A DNA stretch of 64,000 bases from an uncultured Bacteroidales bacterium (GTDB lineage Bacteria; Bacteroidota; Bacteroidia; Bacteroidales; UBA932), in assembly GCA_944326355.1 (NCBI GenBank), contig CALVDO010000003.1, forward strand, positions 107,058-171,057, read 5' to 3'. Every line of letters starts with the position of its first letter. Position 1 is the stretch's first letter. Shown here piece by piece: positions 61,854-64,000 of this stretch. The notes under the pieces were generated by a model, which worked only from the letters and a program-made list of their open reading frames with translations, ran no database searches and was not told the origin of the DNA. A program made the translations under genes and the position numbers.

Positions 61854-61861
61854 TATATTTG
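61854..61861 (+). promoter_or_regulatory. -7 box for the DUF2795 gene
   Basis: TATATTTG at 61854-61861, with the ATG 74 bases downstream. A -33 TTTG is not evident, but T-rich sequence precedes it. It gives a leader of about 70 bases. Confidence 0.55.
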
Positions 61862-61934
61862 CGGCCTAAATAGGCAGTGCGGCAGAGTTGCTGTATGTTA
61901 TATGTTGAATGTTAACTACTTAACTTGAATTGCC

Positions 61935-62156
61935 ATGTATTGGACACTTGAACTTGCGTACAGATTGGAGGATGCTCCCTGGCCAGCAACCAAGGAGGAG
62001 CTCATCGACTATGCTACGCGTTCCGGAGCGCCTCTTGAAGTCGTTGAGAATCTTGAAGAACTTGAGGATGACGGGGAGACTTACGAGAGCATCGAAGACA
62101 TCTGGCCCGATTATCCGACAAAAGACGACTTTTTCTTCAACGAGGAGGAATATTGA
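61935..62156 (+). CDS. Small acidic DUF2795-family protein
   Basis: 73 residues, strongly acidic, beginning MYWTLELAYRLEDAPWPATK. The segment KEELIDYATRSGAPLEVVEN fits the DUF2795 helix pair found in small proteins of Bacteroidota, and the tail (DIWPDYPTKDDFFFNEEEY) is a typical acidic end. It has no signal peptide. The function of this family is unknown. It is monocistronic, with a box at 61854 and a strong terminator at 62187-62221, and is the last ordinary chromosomal gene before the integrase region. Confidence 0.87.
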   Translation: MYWTLELAYRLEDAPWPATKEELIDYATRSGAPLEVVENLEELEDDGETYESIEDIWPDYPTKDDFFFNEEEY

Positions 62157-62160
62157 TGTG

Positions 62161-62181
62161 TAACTAACCGATTGTTAGTTA
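62161..62181. repeat. Inverted repeat directly after the DUF2795 gene
   Basis: TAACTAAC (62161-62168) and GTTAGTTA (62174-62181) pair around a 5-base loop, starting five bases after the stop codon. Its role is unknown; it could be part of an attachment site. Confidence 0.5.
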
Positions 62182-62186
62182 TTTAT

Positions 62187-62221
62187 AAGCCCCACTTAAA
62201 GTAAAACTTTAGGTGGGGCTT
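62187..62221 (+). terminator. Long hairpin terminator of the DUF2795 gene
   Basis: AAGCCCCACTTAAAG (62187-62201) pairs with CTTTAGGTGGGGCTT (62207-62221) with a single G-T pair, around TAAAA. The following sequence has few T, so efficiency as an intrinsic terminator is moderate. Confidence 0.75.
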
Positions 62222-62229
62222 GTTGTATA

Positions 62230-62564
62230 AAAAACGCATTCTATCGCATCCAGTCGCATCTTATAGTTTTACGAGTTACCTTACAAGTTACCTAATTTCA
62301 CCGTATTTGAAAAAAAGGACGGTTTTTGGTAAACTGTTGAGAAAAAACGGCTTATAAACATCATCGCATATGATGACATCTGATGAAACTTACAAATCAG
62401 AAGTCAGCCGTCTCAAAGTTACCTTAAAATCCACATTAGGTAACTGGGTTCCCGAAAAAGAAAAAGTCACTCGGAAAAGTGCATTTATTGCGGCATATAA
62501 TCGCATTTAATGCAAATTGGGAGATGAAGAAAATTTAAGGTAACTTTGTGATAATAATGATGTT
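62230..62564. other. AT-rich gene-free region with repeated sites upstream of the integrase
   Basis: About 335 bases without a gene. AGTTACCT(T/A)A occurs five times: plus strand at 62274-62283, 62286-62295 and 62417-62426, minus strand at 62436-62445 and 62536-62545. A CGCAT word recurs at 10-base spacing near 62235, 62245 and 62255 and again near 62364 and 62502. CATCAT/ATGATG also forms a small inverted repeat near 62361. The arrangement resembles arm-type binding sites of a tyrosine integrase beside an attachment site. Confidence 0.65.
62541..62548 (+). promoter_or_regulatory. -7 box of the integrase gene
   Basis: TAACTTTG fits TAnnTTTG, 16 bases before the ATG. It overlaps the last AGTTACCTTA-type site (62536-62545), so occupation of that site would block transcription. 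Confidence 0.65.
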
Positions 62565-63890
62565 ATGGAAAAGGTAAATCAGCAGATTCCCCAGGGGAAC
62601 TATGTTCTCCTGAACTCCCCGAACAGCAAGGGGGAACGGTGCATATACCTCAGGTATTTTGTCGATGGAAAATATGTAAAGAGATCGACGGACATCTGGA
62701 TAGACGAGGATGACTGGGACGGCGACAGACAGGAGGTGAAGGGTCGCAACCGCTACGCTGCCCGCATCAACAATTACCTGAGCACCCTTTACGACAGAAT
62801 ACGGACACAGATGCTCGATATGCGTGTGCGTGTGACTTATGAAAGCCTTTCTGCCCTACTCCTCGGCAAAAAGAGGAAGGCGGATCCGGATTCCGCAATC
62901 GAAGAACAGGGCCTGGTAGAATATGCGCATAAGGTGAATGACCTGTTCTACAGGTCCAACAAGTACGGATATACCACATGGTACAACAAGAAGAAGTACA
63001 TCGAGGCATTCGAGAGGTTCAACACCCATTACCTCAAGGGTCCGAAGCCTACATTTGACAATATCAAGGTGTCCATCTTTGACGAGTATGTGCGCTACCG
63101 GTTTGATGTATTGAAGAATGTCAGCAAGGAGGGCATCAACAAGACACTTGTCCCCTTGTATGCTGCCCTTGAGTATGCCGCAAGGAACGGAGATATAGAC
63201 CAGAAGACTATCGCCCCAATAGTGAACAACTACCTGATAACCAGGGAGACCAAATACAAGGATGACACAAGCGGGGAAGAGAAGGTCAAGTATCTGACGC
63301 CTGACCAGATGATATATTTCCATGACTATTGCAAGGGTCTCCGGAGCAGGCACGCAAGGGACATAATGGACATGTTCTTCTTCTCGTTCTATGCCTGCGG
63401 GCTCAGGTGCTCGGACATAATAACGCTTGAATGGAAACATATAGACTTCGCAAGGAAAATACTGAAGAAGGTTCAGGTGAAGACCAAGAGAATGCATGAC
63501 GTTGACATACCGCTGGGAGACGGGGCCATGGAGATTCTCGAACGCTGGAAACGGTACAACTACAATGACCGGTTCGTCTTCAACCGTCTTCCTGAAGACT
63601 TTGACACCGGCAATGAGAGGCAGCTTTTCATGGCCAGGAATGCGAAGGACAAGGGGATAAACAGGACACTCGCCACCATAAGCAGGAATGCCGGCCTGCC
63701 CATCACGGTGACAATGCATGTCGCGCGGCACAGTTTTGCCGTCATGTCGATCAACAACGGGATGTCAGTCTACATGCTGAGCAAGCTCCTGGGGCATTCT
63801 TCAACGGTGGCCACGGAAAAGACCTATGCCCAGTTCCTCAAGGAGAAGGTGAAGGACGATGTGAAGAGCATCCTCGACTTCAAAATGTAG
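62565..63890 (+). CDS. Tyrosine-type site-specific integrase
   Basis: 441 residues. An N-terminal arm-binding-like domain (1-90, with ERCIYLRYFVDGKYVKRS) and a SAM-like core-binding domain (about 110-215) precede the catalytic domain, with Arg281 in ACGLRCSDI, HVARH (His385, Arg388), GHSS (His411) and the nucleophile Tyr421. The layout is that of integrases of Bacteroidales conjugative or mobilisable elements and islands, not of XerC/XerD. Codon use and base composition are less GC-rich than in neighbours, as expected of a transferred gene. It follows an AT-rich repeat array and has a terminator directly after it. Any cargo lies beyond the right edge. Confidence 0.93.
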   Translation: MEKVNQQIPQGNYVLLNSPNSKGERCIYLRYFVDGKYVKRSTDIWIDEDDWDGDRQEVKGRNRYAARINNYLSTLYDRIRTQMLDMRVRVTYESLSALLLGKKRKADPDSAIEEQGLVEYAHKVNDLFYRSNKYGYTTWYNKKKYIEAFERFNTHYLKGPKPTFDNIKVSIFDEYVRYRFDVLKNVSKEGINKTLVPLYAALEYAARNGDIDQKTIAPIVNNYLITRETKYKDDTSGEEKVKYLTPDQMIYFHDYCKGLRSRHARDIMDMFFFSFYACGLRCSDIITLEWKHIDFARKILKKVQVKTKRMHDVDIPLGDGAMEILERWKRYNYNDRFVFNRLPEDFDTGNERQLFMARNAKDKGINRTLATISRNAGLPITVTMHVARHSFAVMSINNGMSVYMLSKLLGHSSTVATEKTYAQFLKEKVKDDVKSILDFKM

Positions 63891-63897
63891 GTACGGA

Positions 63898-63921
63898 AAA
63901 AGGGACCTTCGGGTCCCTTTT
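63898..63921 (+). terminator. Intrinsic terminator of the integrase gene
   Basis: AAAAGGGACC (63898-63907) pairs with GGTCCCTTTT (63912-63921) around a TTCG tetraloop, eight bases after the stop codon. From 63922 to the edge no gene can be recognised. Confidence 0.9.
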
Positions 63922-64000
63922 CCTGTTGTTCGCCCAGCACGAACGTACTCTAACGGGCGCAAATCCCCAAACCGCCCTGATAGTGGGAAGGTTACAGCCA

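Noticed and set aside
62230..62564. CRISPR array
   Set aside because: The repeated words are about 10 bases, in both orientations and irregularly spaced, so there are no repeat-spacer units. No cas genes are present in the window.

Overview
The window looks like a piece of chromosome from a member of the Bacteroidota, most probably an uncultured gut-type Bacteroidales. The reasons are the many TAnnTTTG (-7) boxes with TTTG about 19-20 bases upstream, a SusB-like GH97 enzyme, the M16 lipoprotein peptidase, and several gene families and gene orders typical of that phylum (xerC-hpf, DUF2795, a HsdR-N orphan). Coding DNA is GC-rich, which produces many long antisense open frames that are not genes. 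The genus cannot be fixed from the sequence alone.

Layout. 1-6.2 kb: a 5' part of a zinc peptidase, a surface protein, a decayed low-GC gene next to a remnant of an IS1634-like transposase, and ATP-dependent PEP carboxykinase. 6.4-10.5 kb: an EF-hand membrane protein of unknown role and RecQ. 10.5-18.5 kb: a leftward operon of tamB, an RsmI-like methylase, folB, mtaB and a metallo-beta-lactamase-fold hydrolase. 18.6-26.3 kb: tsaD, a flavoprotein, a giant acyl-CoA dehydratase activase and a TetR regulator. 26.4-29.9 kb: hpf, xerC, a CCA-adding-type enzyme and a lone HsdR-N protein. 30.2-35.2 kb: a carbohydrate cluster (GatZ/KbaZ-like protein, PfkB kinase, exported amidohydrolase, exported GH31). 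35.3-43.2 kb: priA, tRNA-Gln, a VTT-family membrane protein, tadA, rpmH, rsmG, an ECF sigma factor and polA. 43.3-45.2 kb: a FecCD/FecE-type uptake ABC pair. 45.3-49.8 kb: a two-component system with a PepSY-like lipoprotein, then GH97. 50-54.4 kb: an NtrB/NtrC-like pair divergent from an acyl-CoA synthetase. 54.6-57.5 kb: two tandem barrel-plus-lipoprotein modules of unknown function. 57.6-62.2 kb: htpG, an exported esterase, folE and a DUF2795 protein. 62.2-64 kb: a tyrosine integrase behind an AT-rich array of repeated sites, probably one end of an integrative element.

Most genes are housekeeping. The parts most worth following are the tandem barrel/lipoprotein modules, the sugar cluster with no visible catalytic class II aldolase, the two-insertion PriA, a DNA polymerase I whose proofreading domain looks inactive, the absence of a normal start codon for tamB, two promoters that fire straight into an intrinsic terminator, and the integrase arm-like sites.
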